A stretch of DNA of 64,000 nt from Haemonchus contortus (taxonomy: Eukaryota > Nematoda > Chromadorea > Rhabditida > Trichostrongylidae): positions 30,541,928 through 30,605,927 of the forward strand of contig LS997562.1 in assembly GCA_000469685.2 (NCBI GenBank), in the 5' to 3' direction. Under the pieces are notes generated by a model. That model made no database searches. It had not been told where the DNA came from and was given only the letters and a program-made list of their open reading frames with translations. The translations under genes and the position numbers were made by a program. Below are positions 35,001-47,700 of this stretch, one piece after another (positions within the stretch are counted from its first letter, which is position 1; every line of letters starts with the position of its first letter).

Positions 35001-38000
35001 ATCCCAAAGGATAAAGATTAATTGTACCGGGCGTTGATGAACCCCGTCTAAGGGATGGGGAACAACATTTGACTTCCATTCAGAATCGTAATTACTGAGT
35101 GCTTGTTTGACCTAACAATGACTTGCGATGGTCAGACGTTGTACAAGATGAGACAATTTGAAAGGGATACAAATTGCAGAATGGTAACTTGATTGTAGGG
35201 AGCAGGATCGGAACGATAATGGCAGGTCAGCAGGAGAAGACTGAAGATCCAAAATTCTTCAAAATATGCACCGTCACAGCTTTGCTTCCTTCCGATATGG
35301 ATAGTTCACATGTGCTTAGATTCATGTTGTGAGGATGTTGGTCGGTACACCGATCTGCTACATCGCACCGCTGAGTAGCTGACCCATAAGTCGCAGCTGG
35401 CAACCGATTTTGACCTTGTTCGTTTATACTGCTCGATATGAGGATGCTATTAAGTACTCAAGAAGAAGGAGAGCTCGGCTCGAGCCGGACAACCCTACGG
35501 CCTCCGATTAAAAGGACATGGCTTGAACTCTCTTTTCGCCCAATTTGGAGTTCCTTATTGTGCCCAGTCTTAACGCACAAAGCTGTAACACAACGCACTT
35601 GATGGACTATATTGGATGCATCTTTGGTATCTCCACCACCGCGAAGTACAACTTGTGTGAGCGATTCCAGGGCAGAACATATCTCGCAGAGACTAGCAAT
35701 GAAACGTGCAGCACCTGCTAGCGGCTCGTTGAAGGCACTTATTGCATTTGCTTCTCTGGAAAATGTGCATGTATTACATGGATCTTAAGAACGCGAGACG
35801 CATTATTCAAAGCTACACAAGCACTTACTCGACAATAAACCGCCGAAGAGCATTTCTGTCAGCCAATGTTGGCTCACGAATCACTTCCTGTAACCTTTCG
35901 TACGCGTTTACCAAAATATCAGACGTACTGTCTGCAAGTTCTTCAGGAGGAGACGATGACGCTAACGAACTTGTGCTGGGTTTTTCCAAAACCTTCGAAA
36001 CAATTGTTTATATTTCGAATGAGAGAATGGGAAACTTTGCCCTCAAGCGATTCAATCTATCCTACCTTGATAGGCGCTACTAGGTCGGAAGCAGCTGCAC
36101 GAAGAAACCGGTAATGCCTCAAAATGCACTCGGGCAAAAGAGAAACAATAGGCTCATAATTGGCAGCCGCGTTCAGTACCAGTATGAGTTTAGCGATATC
36201 TGGAAACGGATAAACTTGAGAAAGAACATTTCGTAATGAGGTGAGAATCAAAAGGGAGCGTGGATGTTCAGACGTTATCGTCCAACTACGAAACAAGATT
36301 AGATCAGGAGAACTTTTTCATGAAGAATTCACTTACAAAAAACGTCATCTATTTGTTGTTCTCTCGTATCATACACAAGGTGGAGGCCAAGAAGTTCCCG
36401 AACCATTCCATGTACGAAAACAGCATGATGAGCGCCGACTTCGCTCAAACACCTATGACAGCAATACAAAAAAGTGTTAGAGATGACGAAGAGGACGAGC
36501 ACCTGTATATTTGATTTTTGTCGGAAGGAAATCGGTGCAAGCAATTCAGCAAAGCTCGCGAGCAAATCCTCATGCATTCAGCATCGGCGAATTCAGCCTT
36601 TGCAAGAAGATCACGTAGTGCTTGCCGGGAATCCACGATGGCATCCTGAAATTCCGCAATAGGGCAGATAAAAGAGCTCATAAAGGATCTAAAATCATGA
36701 GTAAACCGTACACCTGTACATAGGTTGTTGTGCTGCTATGTAAGTTTAATTTGAGAGCATACTTACCGCTACTCCACAGGAGTCAAGCTAATGATTAAGG
36801 TCATCCAGAAAAATAGATTTGTTGCGTGAACACTATTTTTCATTGAGCAACCTCATATAGTGCTTAGCTGTTGAAGTTTGATCCTGTCATGCGCAATCAT
36901 CAAAATACAGAGGCGATGCCCCGGAACACAGGATAAGTAATGTATGGAGAAGCTTTTCACCCCTACTGTTCTCAGATTCTAACAGGCTCAGCTAAAAAGC
37001 AACTAGAAGAGAAAGACTACTAAAGAGAGAGAAGAACTCAAGAAATCGACGAAGCTAAAAAATATTTTACGTGTTCTGCTGCTTGTCAGTAACAGGACAT
37101 ATAATTTGAATGCAATAATTACAATAATGCAGTGAGATCAAATGTTGTGTTGAGAGAGAGTGAGCCTTCATCATCTCGTTTTCTTTTCGAAAATATGTAA
37201 TCAGACAACCTATTAAGTTCAGCTACAATGATTTTTAACGGAATTGATTTCTTCAACTCCGTTAAAAACCTGAATCAGCATCTAGAAGATGCGAACCTGT
37301 TGAGTAATAAGGCCTCTAGAGATCTTCGAGCAGTTAGAAACCTCCCTTGATCGACGCATACCACACAGCAAGGGAATTAGTTACACGCAGTCATGATGTT
37401 TTAAGAATGAGTTATGGTTTTTCCAACACTTAAAAGCTCGTACTCACATCAAGACATTTCAGCACAGTCTCGAGCTGCTCCTTCTGCAACTCCCCGTGTA
37501 CAATCAGCGGAGTCAGGGCTGCGATTGCATCCAAACGCACCTAGGAAGGGCGTGTTACTTTCTGTGTAACACAATGCCAGCAATAGTGATTAAACGAGTT
37601 ACTTCGACAATTTCGTCGTTGAACATATCGGCGAGATGATCCAGCGCAGTCGTAGCAAAGGAAGGTCGAGTTGAAGCTAGTTTGCCAAGGGAAAACACTG
37701 CAGCCCGTCGTACCGCTAAAAACTAGTAAATCCGTCTCGGGCGATTGTAATACTTGTCATTGCCGGAACAGAAAAGGTTAGGTGACAAAAATAAACGATC
37801 GCATTCACATTACTTTTTCGAATCGTGGATTCTAATACATGAGGACGACACAAACTACGATCTGCAGGAAAAGAGTCTTACACAATTACACGAAATCGGT
37901 GCTATCAATTGGGCTAATTTGATGAAAAGTTAGAAATTCAAATCGTTAGAAATCTTGAAATAAGAGCGCACATCAGCAAATAAAAGAACTGAACGCCGTT

Positions 38001-41000
38001 AGCATATATGAGCGTCACCCTGCTAATCATGCCACAACTTTTCATTACTTCAATGACGGCCTTTCCAGTGGAGTCGTTGCATACGCAGATGCAAAGTGCT
38101 TTCCGATGATTCCCAATATGTCTTTTGTAACGACAGCGAAAAGAATGAAATAGTTTATGGAAGTAGGCAATGATTACCAAATATTAGCATCATAAGTAGA
38201 CCAAGCCTACAACTAAAATCGCGCGATGCTGATATTGGCACTTGACCAGTCATTTTTGATTCTACTGATACTACTCGTAAATCGACCATAACTCACACAT
38301 AAATTCGTCCTCCAATGCAGAAACGAATGCACCACAAGCACCGCGAGGAACTATGCTCTCCGTTTCATCATCTTGAGCTGCAGCAGAATCAGTGGGAGGA
38401 CAGCGAGCGTTCAGTTCCTTCCCGGATGACCATTCACTGCTTGCAGACCTCAAAAGAAATACCGCAAATCGTGCAAAAGTGAAGCCCACGAAACCTACTA
38501 GAGAAGTCCAAAAATTAGCGGAGATATCAATCAAAGTAAGAATGACTCACGGCATTTGTCTCTGATAACCCAAATGACTATATTTCCATCGTGATTCTCT
38601 CGTTGGCTGTTGGGCTCCCTGAGTTATCGCGAATCGTGACTGATGAACTTTTTTCACTTGCTCTCTACCACTGGAGTCCTGAAAAGCACCGCTTTCACTA
38701 GCCTTTTCGCAAGTTATTCAAAAGTCGAACCTGAACAGTTTTCATCATTTTCTTGTCAAGGGTTTGATCCAAGAAACTGTCCGACACCATTTGAAACTCT
38801 CCGAGAATGGTAGCTGCTTCAGTCCTCACCATTACCTAAATTATCTTTTTCATTGTGAACGAGAAGAACCTCATGTCAGGAACTTTGTATGTTAGACAAT
38901 ATCTTCAAGATCCCTCGGAAAGATTTCAATCAATAGCCAGCAGAAAGGGAATATCCAGAAACCCACCTCATGATCGTTCACAGCATTACATACAATTGAG
39001 AAAGCATCATCACAGAGTTGCAATTTCGTATCCGACGATTTTGAAAATGTACTTATAATTGATCTGAAAAACACAATGTATTAACACTTGACTCTCTACC
39101 GAGCGGGATCGGCTTGAATGAGCTACTTACAGTGTTGGCATCCTGTTTGCAAAAACCAGTAGGATACGTAGGGCAAGAATCCGCACTTGCCTGTGGGAGT
39201 CTCCAACAGACTGCAATTCATTAGATACAAACACGACTGTGTGTTGCATAGTGACATGCAAATACTGCTACAGAAGTGGATCAACGGCACAATCGGTGTT
39301 GTTTGTTTCGCTGACATGGAGTTGCACAGAGTTGCAATTTCGTAACTTGCACAGAGTTGCAATTTCGTAACTATTCCTTATATACCGAGGAAATCTCCAT
39401 GATTAACCAGTTCGCAATTTGCTTTCTAGAGGTGCATTTAGGTGGCCAGGAGACCGATTTTCACATAATTCTGCATAAAGCGTTTGGTGGTGCATGGACG
39501 AATTCATATCACTTACAATTAGAGTAATATCGAACAGTTTCTACATAGAAAGCTCCCATAGAAAATTGTACCCCAGGCCTTCCTTCTACGTATAAGGCGC
39601 CCCACCTACAGAACAGGACCAAGCTGAAATAATGTTCAATTTACGTGTAACCCTTTAAAGACGGCAAAAAGGCGGAATGCTTCCAGAAACATAAAAGTTT
39701 TCCACGATGTTCTGAATAGCTGATTTGTGGTTGTTGAAACACCATCAACTCATATATAGGAGAATAGATCCTCAAATTAGGCAAACTCACGTTCTTGACG
39801 GTATTGTAGGTATGGATAGTCAGTCCATCTTCAACGCCACTGAGAAGCGACAATCCTTCGATCGCAGACAGGCGCACCCGTGAATCCATATCGGTTGTCA
39901 TCTGACAGAGCAAGCGCTCCAATACCAATAAGGATGTCGAATCAGGCCTTCCTGAAAGGAATCCTATAAGCAATTACAACATAGAAATAAGATTCGGACC
40001 TAGAGTAAGGGGTATATTTTCTGATGTCATTCCGAAGTGTTGCAGTGCTATGTTGTTCCGGGGTGGTTGGGTGAACATACGTTGAATCCAGCTCACTGTC
40101 AATACTGTCAATCCAGAAGGAGAAGGGGAGGGGCGTGTAAATGGATTTCCAAGACTTTCCGTGAACCCCAACGCGATGCGAGTTCATTTCAAAAAAATGT
40201 CATGCTGATTGAAAAACTCTCACCCAAGCCCTGATAATTTTATCGGAACGAGAAAAAGCTCTGTGGCTAATGCGAGAACAACACGTTGCCTGTGAAGGAG
40301 GGATCAAATCGAGCATGGAGCTAACTTCAGAAGGAGGAAACTTACGGCTCATAACACGTGCAACATGAAATCCTATAGCTGCGCATCTGTATCCATGTGC
40401 AGAGGAATGTAAACATCGATCAGCACAGCGCAAAACTCTGTAAAACAAGGGATACTGACAAGTTACATTAGCCTCGAATTCTAGATATGGAGAATATTAC
40501 CAATAGGCACATAAGCTTTGAAGGACATTGTGTCGTACTCAACTCATAAAATAGCTATACCTTATGGGAATGCAATCCGCTGATATTGCACCTGTGTTGA
40601 GACCCTCGGTTAGTAGTAATAGCAAACCATCATCCAAATAAGTTCTCGTGAAAAGGCTGAAAATGGATTGCAAATGTAGCACCGTTCAAAGAAGGTGATG
40701 CCAAAATGAGGCATTTCAATACCTCAATGTACTGTTAAACCCTTCTTGAGAGAAAAGATCCCAAAGTTTAAGGATCCTCACACAAGAAGAGAAGCTCTTC
40801 TTCACTGAGATCATGGCAAATTCCTTACTTGGCCTCTTTCCCTGCATCCGAAAGTAATCTCTGGAGAACGACGTTCCATAAGGCACCATCCGTCCGCCGC
40901 ATGATACACAGTAACATCCTAGGACAAACATGATCTACGAGGCATGGTCATTGGAAGTGTTTTATGGTACGTTCAAAAGGAAATCAATAAGGATTCGAAC

Positions 41001-42303
41001 AAGCAAACCGAAGAAGTTGTCGGGCAATTTGATCATAAGTGGTAACCGATGCCGAAGTGATGATAATGTTAACCACCTCTTCTATGTCGTCTGTCAAGGT
41101 GGGAAGGTGTTCAATCGAGAACTCCCGGAGCAAAATGGAAGCACTGAACGACAATATTGCACATACAGCAAAGTAAACTATTGTAGTTTCGAATGTTCAT
41201 CTCTTACATTTGCCGATCACCGCCTTGGAGACGAGAAAGCACATCACTGAGCACATCTACAGCACGACGCTTCGATAACGGGATTGCGGGTGGTCGACGA
41301 ACCAAGTTATTGCTTTCCAAATCCTGATATATCAGTCATGAAGTATCTGACCTACACTCAAAGCGAAAAAAAACACGTTTATGGTTCGTCCTATGAGCTA
41401 ACAATACTAGAGTTTCACAGTAGTGTCCAAAGTTTGAGCAAAAAAGCATTCCACCGCTTATGGAGTGAGGTAGCAGAAGATCAAGCAGGCTGCTGATGCA
41501 TAAGACAGCGCGGGCTTCTATGAACAGTTAGAACAGCTATTCTATACGGTCTAGTGGATAATGGGAATACGTTCGTATGCAACCAAGCGAGCCAAATCTT
41601 CCAGGATGTGCTACGTGCTCGATGTAGGCGTTGGATATAAGTGTATATGAACAGGCACTGGATATATTACTAACCCTGAAGCTGACCTATGACACCTTCA
41701 GCATGAACACTGATTGCTAGTAGGGAATATATGCCAGATGAAGGTAAATTAGGGGTGGAGGTGGTGCAGTGGCAAACCGCGCACTATCACGCACGATCAC
41801 AGGTTCGAATTCCCTATCGATATTAGCCTAAGTTAACCGAGTCTTCCATCCCTTCGGGATCGTTTGATCGGGTCTAGGCTCGTCTGGGAGGATAAAGGCA
41901 CTGACTTGTACATCGGCTGGCCGCAGCAAATCATTGTATCGGTCACACACGCATTCAATACGCCGATTCTGTATTAAAATCGATGCGAGGGCGCATCCCC
42001 AGGCAAAACTGTTCAGAATCCAAGGACCTTATCCTTTTTATTTTAAGGTAATTTATCATTAATCGCGGACTGTTTCCAAGGAGCATTAATAGAAACAGCG
42101 TGCCTCGTTTAACCCCCATAAACTCAAATCATCAAAGCTCTATCGGCAAGAACCTGAATGGTAGCGCTCCACTCAATACAATAATAAACCGCAAAATAGG
42201 AAGAGAGTGAAAAACTTACCTGCTTTACTCTTTTGACGTCAGTGGCGAAACTCACATCCGGAACATGCTTCCGTTTCTTCGCCAGCAAAGTAGTTTTCAC
42301 CAT
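32007..42303 (-). CDS. ints-4: Integrator complex subunit 4 (INTS4), complete, 25 exons
   Basis: Exons (minus strand, high to low): 42303-42220, 41323-41208, 41143-41009, 40918-40829, 40656-40561, 40437-40346, 39951-39791, 39210-39131, 39063-38967, 38835-38731, 38678-38551, 38448-38297, 37715-37603, 37540-37448, 36645-36503, 36452-36337, 36199-36066, 35992-35829, 35755-35599, 34007-33823, 33766-33568, 33442-33311, 32458-32375, 32273-32180, 32083-32007. All junction phases agree and give 1008 codons plus TGA, against about 960 in human INTS4. HEAT-repeat landmarks align: MDSRVRLSAIEGLSLL, SHRQVRILALRILLVF, SDSFLDQTLDKKMM, RGACGAFVSALEDE, DHLADMFNDEIVEVR, LILVLNAAANYE, and the C-terminal beta part KPIRFVAGLP. 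INTS4 scaffolds the INTS9/INTS11 cleavage module in the nucleus for snRNA 3'-end formation and promoter-proximal termination. The N-terminal basic stretch (LLAKKRKH) may be a nuclear signal. The weakest joins are the exon 18 acceptor (TTCGAAG) and the exon 12 acceptor (TTTTGAG). Confidence 0.93.
39322..39371. repeat. 25-bp tandem duplicate derived from an INTS4 exon segment
   Basis: Two exact 25-bp units lie in the intron between INTS4 exons 7 and 8. Each contains CACAGAGTTGCAATTTCGTA, identical to 39011-39030 inside exon 9. Confidence 0.9.
41754..42050 (+). mobile_element. tRNA-derived SINE
   Basis: A Pol III A box (TGGTGCAGTGG, 41762-41772) and B box (GGTTCGAATTCC, 41802-41813, one extra T against GGTTCGANTCC) are spaced as in a tRNA gene, but the fold does not close as a tRNA. 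A body of about 240 bp follows (CTTCCATCCCTTCGGGATCG and onward) and ends near a T-rich tail. It lies in intron 1 of the INTS4 gene, opposite to its transcription. Confidence 0.55.
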
Positions 42304-44686
42304 TATAATATTACAAGCCCACTAGGGCCAAGCTAACGTGAGAAGTAACCAGAATACAAGTAGTCAGAAGCGAACACTCTCTTTATCTTGCTGGTAATTA
42401 ACAGATAAATTCGAAAAACGAGATTTTCGACGGTATGGGTGATGTTGACCGCAAAACACAACGGACAACAGACTCTACGCGATAATGGTGCAACGTCTAA
42501 GGTGTTGGTAAACAAAGGCCTAGTTTCGTTGATCGCCAGTTCTATCGAAGCGATTCAAAATAAACGAGCGCACAATTAGCGGTGCCTTCTCGACTTTACG
42601 GGATCAAATGGAATATGGAGAAGTTGTGGGGTAATATTGATTCGAATTTCCCCACAGCAATACTATGCAGAGCTCCTAAATTACTATGACAGTTCTTAAC
42701 GGAAAAAAATCGACGAGGCAAAGTAAGCCGAAAGTTGAGGGAGTAGCTGTCTACATTTAGGAATGTCATAAATTCGATCTCTGCCAAGGGAAAGATCACG
42801 GTCTGCAAAGTTTCCTATAATAGTGCTAGATTCTTAGTGAGGCCAGGTGAGAGGCGGGCTGGTGTAGAACTTCCGTCTCGAGCAACATGTCTCAAGTCTT
42901 AAGAACTGACAATAATATCCGCCCGAATCATTGACGAAGTCCCTCGAGTGCTCTGCCTGTGCTATAACCCGACCGAAGGGAGGATTAGTGTTTCAATAAT
43001 GTCTGTGAGGAAAGACAAGAAAGAAAGATACTGGGAAATGATACTAGCGTCCACACCATAAGCCGCTTGCTCCGGATGGGAAAATCGGTGAACACTGACG
43101 ACACCATCAGATCAGTTTCGAGGGGAAAGTATCTCGCCATAGCCGGCAATCTGGATGATGGTGTTGGCAGTAAACGGCGATGCCTTGATAGAGTTAGTCG
43201 AAGAATAGGAATCAGATATGAAGAAGTCGATATGCTGTAGCAGTATGCCAGACCGTCTTCTCAAAAATTGGGCTCAGTCAGAAGGCACCTTACAGCGGCA
43301 AAGGGAGAAACGGGAGCGGACCATATGCTGTAGGAACATCGTCCCTCAATATGGTTGAGAACCACGAGGTGCTGCCGAACGAAGAACTGACTCTGCAGCT
43401 TGAGCCTGTCCTAGAAGGCATAGCCGAAAACTGCCGAAGATGGGATAGATAAGGATGGAGCAGAAACTCGGTGTCTGAAGCTGCACCAAGCTGAAATGGC
43501 GGTTATAAACGAAGACGAAAGGTACTTTCTTAGATCCTCAAGGACCAATTCAGCATAATTGGAACAACAGAGAATAGAGGTTGTCACTGATATGCAATAG
43601 ATGAGGGGGGCTCGAGGTGGATTTAGGGAAGATAAGGCAGCATGGCTTCAGAACGATGAAACCTGTTACGGTAGGTCGCAACCGTGGTTTACAGTGGACC
43701 CAGCGGACTAACGCTGACCACCTACTGCGTGGTCCGCCTAGACCTTCCTTGACCTACACACCCCCCATCACCTTACCTAAACTTTGGGCAGGAGTCCCCT
43801 CCTATGAATAGCCCCATTTGACACTACTAGGAGTTTTCTCTTTCTATTCTGGTACCCGGTAACATTCTCGTCACGGGAATGGCTGTTCGTCTATTCAAGG
43901 AAACCATCTAGCCTAGCTCATCGCTTCTCCCCGTGAGTTGGAAAATAACAGCGATCTCCGACTTAACCATGTCCGGTTCGGAGTCCTCTCGTTGATCTCG
44001 GGAAGGGGCAGCGATCCGCTACTAATTCAACAAATTTTGAAACAGAAGGAATGCGAATTCAAGCGCTCGTCAGGAACGCGAGCCAGAAAAAGCTGTCTCC
44101 AGAAGTTGCAGGAGGCTTGCCAACGCTGGTGAAGGAGATAATATGGATTCAGGGCTGCAGGAAGTTCGCTTGTCGAAGAAGAAGAACATGCGTCATTTAG
44201 CTAGCCAAAGCCAAGCTCGGGGCTTTTGAAGACGTCGGAGTAGCGAAGGAGGAGCATCGGCACTATCGTGGTGAAGCTGGCGGAGCTTCTAGACGACGAA
44301 GCCCCTTACAGATATGAGCGAGAGCTGGCCTCATCGCAACTTGGACAGAGGATGAGACCGTTGAACAAGACGGATGATGAAGGTTGGCATTGGGTTGGTA
44401 ATGAAGGGATATCGATCGAGACATTCCAAGCGCTCGGCTTTCCGAGTTCTTTAACACTTTGAATGGTATACGTTGCTTTGTCACTGTATGTTGTTATACG
44501 TTCGTCTACATACCGCAAGCAGTCCGAAAGAAGGCCGTATACCTTACTATCAATATCTTTCCTTACTATACGGCTTATCGAAAACAGGTGACGTCACAGA
44601 TTGGATTGGCGAAGACCTGTCGCTGTCTCATTCCAAGTTGGGTGTTAGTGAGCTTTCAACCCTATCCTACTTATATAATCGGCTAG
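42304..44686. other. Repeat-like intergenic DNA
   Basis: The GC-richer block of about 42850-44460 has many short broken frames in both directions and looks like a decayed repetitive element, but I could not identify any transposase, RT or gag motif. The open stretch at 44268-44462 (+) reads protein-like (YRYERELASSQLGQRMRP) without a family match. Confidence 0.3.
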
Positions 44687-44742
44687 CGTGTGTCTGTTGG
44701 TGTGTTTGTGTGTCAGTGTGTCAGTGTGTGTGTGTGTGTTTG
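44687..44742. repeat. TG-rich microsatellite
   Basis: Interrupted GTGT run ending in (TG)n. Confidence 0.85.
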
Positions 44743-47700
44743 TCTGACCGGAAATTCATAACTCCTGTCCCACTGAACCTAGAACATTCAAATTTGGAAG
44801 AGAGATAGGCCACACGATGAGAACAGCGATGGTACGTGGTAGGAAGTGACAACTATCGATATAAACTGATAAGGAGCCTTAAAAGGCAAAAGCCTGAGTA
44901 TCCGTAACTCCCTTCGTATTAGCGATGAAGCCTTGGCACTCGGGCAGGCGGTTTAGGATGTGAAGGGACCATTAAAGATTGGTGACAGAGAATGATAACA
45001 AGTGATAGGGACTGATAAGAAGCCACAGAAGGCGAGAGCCACTAGATCTGCAACGCACTTTCTGTTAATAATGGAATCTTGGAATTTTAATAGGGTATGT
45101 AAAATGTGACAGGATCGTAGGTACTCGGTGACGGGATCGAGAACGGTTGGTGCCAGGCCAGGAACTGATAAAAATGACAAGGGCTAATGAAAATCATGGA
45201 AAGCGTATAGCAACTATAATAATAGCATTAATAGTGGAGCCGTGACAGTTTGGATGTGATGAGGAGTATGGCGGGACTCCGTAGTCGTAGACGACCGATG
45301 ATAGGAGCTGATAACAGCTGATAGTGACTGATAAGAGCACTTTCCAACTGAATTTAACTCCTGTGGTATTTGCGATGTATTTATGATTGCGACTATTACA
45401 TAGATTACGACCGCTCCCAGCAAGGTTTGTAACTCGGTGGAGGATCAAGGCTACTTTATATTTTGATATCGTTTACGACAGAGCTCATCCGACCGCCAAT
45501 AATTTGGGATTCTCAACAAATGATGTACCCGTGGAGGAAAGTAGGTCCAGTGATAACGACATCTGATAATGGTGGGCATGTAGTGCACGCAATAGCGTGC
45601 GTAGCTCAACTGGTATAGAAGAACTCTGATAGAATCATCAAAGGAACATTAGAGACACTTTCCGAAAATGGTGTCGCCAGTCGATAATTCTTTGCGAACT
45701 GCCTCGAAAAACGCTAAGAACTTGAAAATTTCAAACATTTTCGAGACGTAGGAGTAGGAAGTCGAAGTAAAGCGTTAGCAATTGCATCATCAGGAATCAG
45801 GCTAGAGTTCATTCTCGAAGAAATGTTTGAGTAATCTTTGGAGGTGATGTGAGAATGTTGCCGAACTTCCCAGCCAAGGATGAGGGGACGAATTTAGTGA
45901 ATAACCATAGATCTGCCGAAACGTTATTTGAAGTACTACTTCTTTGAGTTAGAAGCATCACCAAGATGACGATTCATTCCGATGCCTTCATTATTAGTGA
46001 AAGTCGCATGACTCAACTAGAACTTAATTCCAAACCAGTAGGTGTCCATTACTTTGCATTTCAGCAGGACCGAACAGGTGTAACAAAATGTTATTCCTCT
46101 TTTCACGCTTTACCTTTTCCCAAGAAATCAGAATCTCTATTATACAGCGGATTACAGCACCGTTTCATCCACAGGGACAAACTGAAAGATCCGTTGACGG
46201 CTCCACGATGAAAAATCGCGATGTTAAGATGAGAGGAACGTCTTCCAGTGGCGTGGTGAATAAGCAAATGGTAGTGGCACCTACTGTTCGCATATACTCC
46301 ATGGGTGCCTGCATCTAGACAACACTCACCTGCCAAAGCTTTCTTGAGACGTCAACGGTTAATCAAACCCAGCTTATGAATCTTGAAGGGAATTCACTAG
46401 TGGAAAGCAAGATAGTAAAATGGGAGCAGGGTCCAGTCGTCGACATGGAGCGATCATGTTGTCATTTTCAGCAGAACAGCAGGTAAGCAGCAGTAAGAAC
46501 GATGTCGTTGCATGTGGAGGTCGCAACTCCAATTCAAGGGCTACGGAGGGCCGTAGCATTCCCTGACGCCTGATACAATTGTATATCGTGTGGAAATGAT
46601 ACTGGCATCTTGTGCTGTCGAAACCTACTGTGCTTCCCACACAAGAACCAGAAGCGACCTATACGCCTCTGAACGTGTTAAACTCTCGACTGTTCGACTC
46701 ACCGACGATGTATCTCTGCTCCAACAAATCCGCTACAAGGGTCACAGAAGACAAGAGCGTTGGCTGAAGTTGGACCTGCGAATCTATTTGTATTCAGTTG
46801 CTTTTCCGCGTTGATTTTTGTGCAGTCGAGCTCTCTCGCTTTATTTCGGCGTTTAAACGTCTCAATATGACATTTCCAGGCGCAACCAGTAAAGAATTCA
46901 AAGACGTCAATATTTTGATTGGATGATCAGACATTATGATGATTTTTTGCCATGATTTATGACCGTGACCATGTAATTAAGTCCTTCACTCCTAGGAGCA
47001 AAGCGACCTTAAGTACGTCAAAGACTCGCGCATAGTCATTGATAATTGAGAGGATAATGGCCGTACGAAGGTAAGGCTTCTATCACACTACCATTGTTTT
47101 CTAACCCCTTAATTTATTCTTACTGACGACCCTAACGCCCTGTTCGTCGATGCCGCGCTCCCGCGCTTTGATCTGCTCGTGACCCGTCATCGATACGGGC
47201 GCTCATATATAAACTCTTGAATTTGGAACTGACTTTCTTTTGATTCTGTTCGGGTGGCTCTCTTCTGGAACGGGATGCAACCTCCTTGTCGTTTGTCTTC
47301 CGGTCTCCTCAAAGTTTTATTCCAGCTCTCTCGCTCCCTACCTGAGTCTCTTTTTTATATTTTTTTTCTGTCGGTGCTTTGTGGAGTCGCCTTCACAGCC
47401 TTCTTTATCGCAATAGGGTTTTTTCGGGTATTTTGTGCGTCGGTTCAGTTGTTTTTTTGTAGCTTTGGTAAAAAATTTGTTGCTTGTTCCTCTGTTTTTT
47501 GGGTGGACCCGGCCAAAAACCATTTCCTCTTCTATTGAAAAATTATCTTTTTGAGCTGAAAATGTTTTAGTACCCCTTGCTCTGAGACTTTCATTTCTGT
47601 TCTTTTTTGTTGTTCTTGTTTGTATTTTTTCTGTTATGATTTCGATAGGTTTGTAGTCCGAATTGTTGTAAGTTAGGTGGAAAAAACTTCACGTTCTTTC

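Noticed and set aside
37231..37270. Short TTTTTAACGGA hairpin in an INTS4 intron
   Set aside because: The stem of about 17 bp is too short and AT-rich to separate from chance.
40217..40290. Protein-like stretch (QRVVLALATELFLVPIKLSG) in the intron after INTS4 exon 6
   Set aside because: Its acceptor gives the wrong phase after exon 6, whereas exon 6 joins exon 7 at 39951 perfectly and matches the INTS4 HEAT repeats without it.
45598..45625. TAGCTCAACTGG-like start of a tRNA
   Set aside because: No TPsiC arm, acceptor stem or anticodon loop could be paired.
47254..47538. 94-codon frame rich in Phe, Leu and Cys
   Set aside because: It follows a T-rich low-complexity tract and has no splice or family support, so membrane-like composition is expected by chance.
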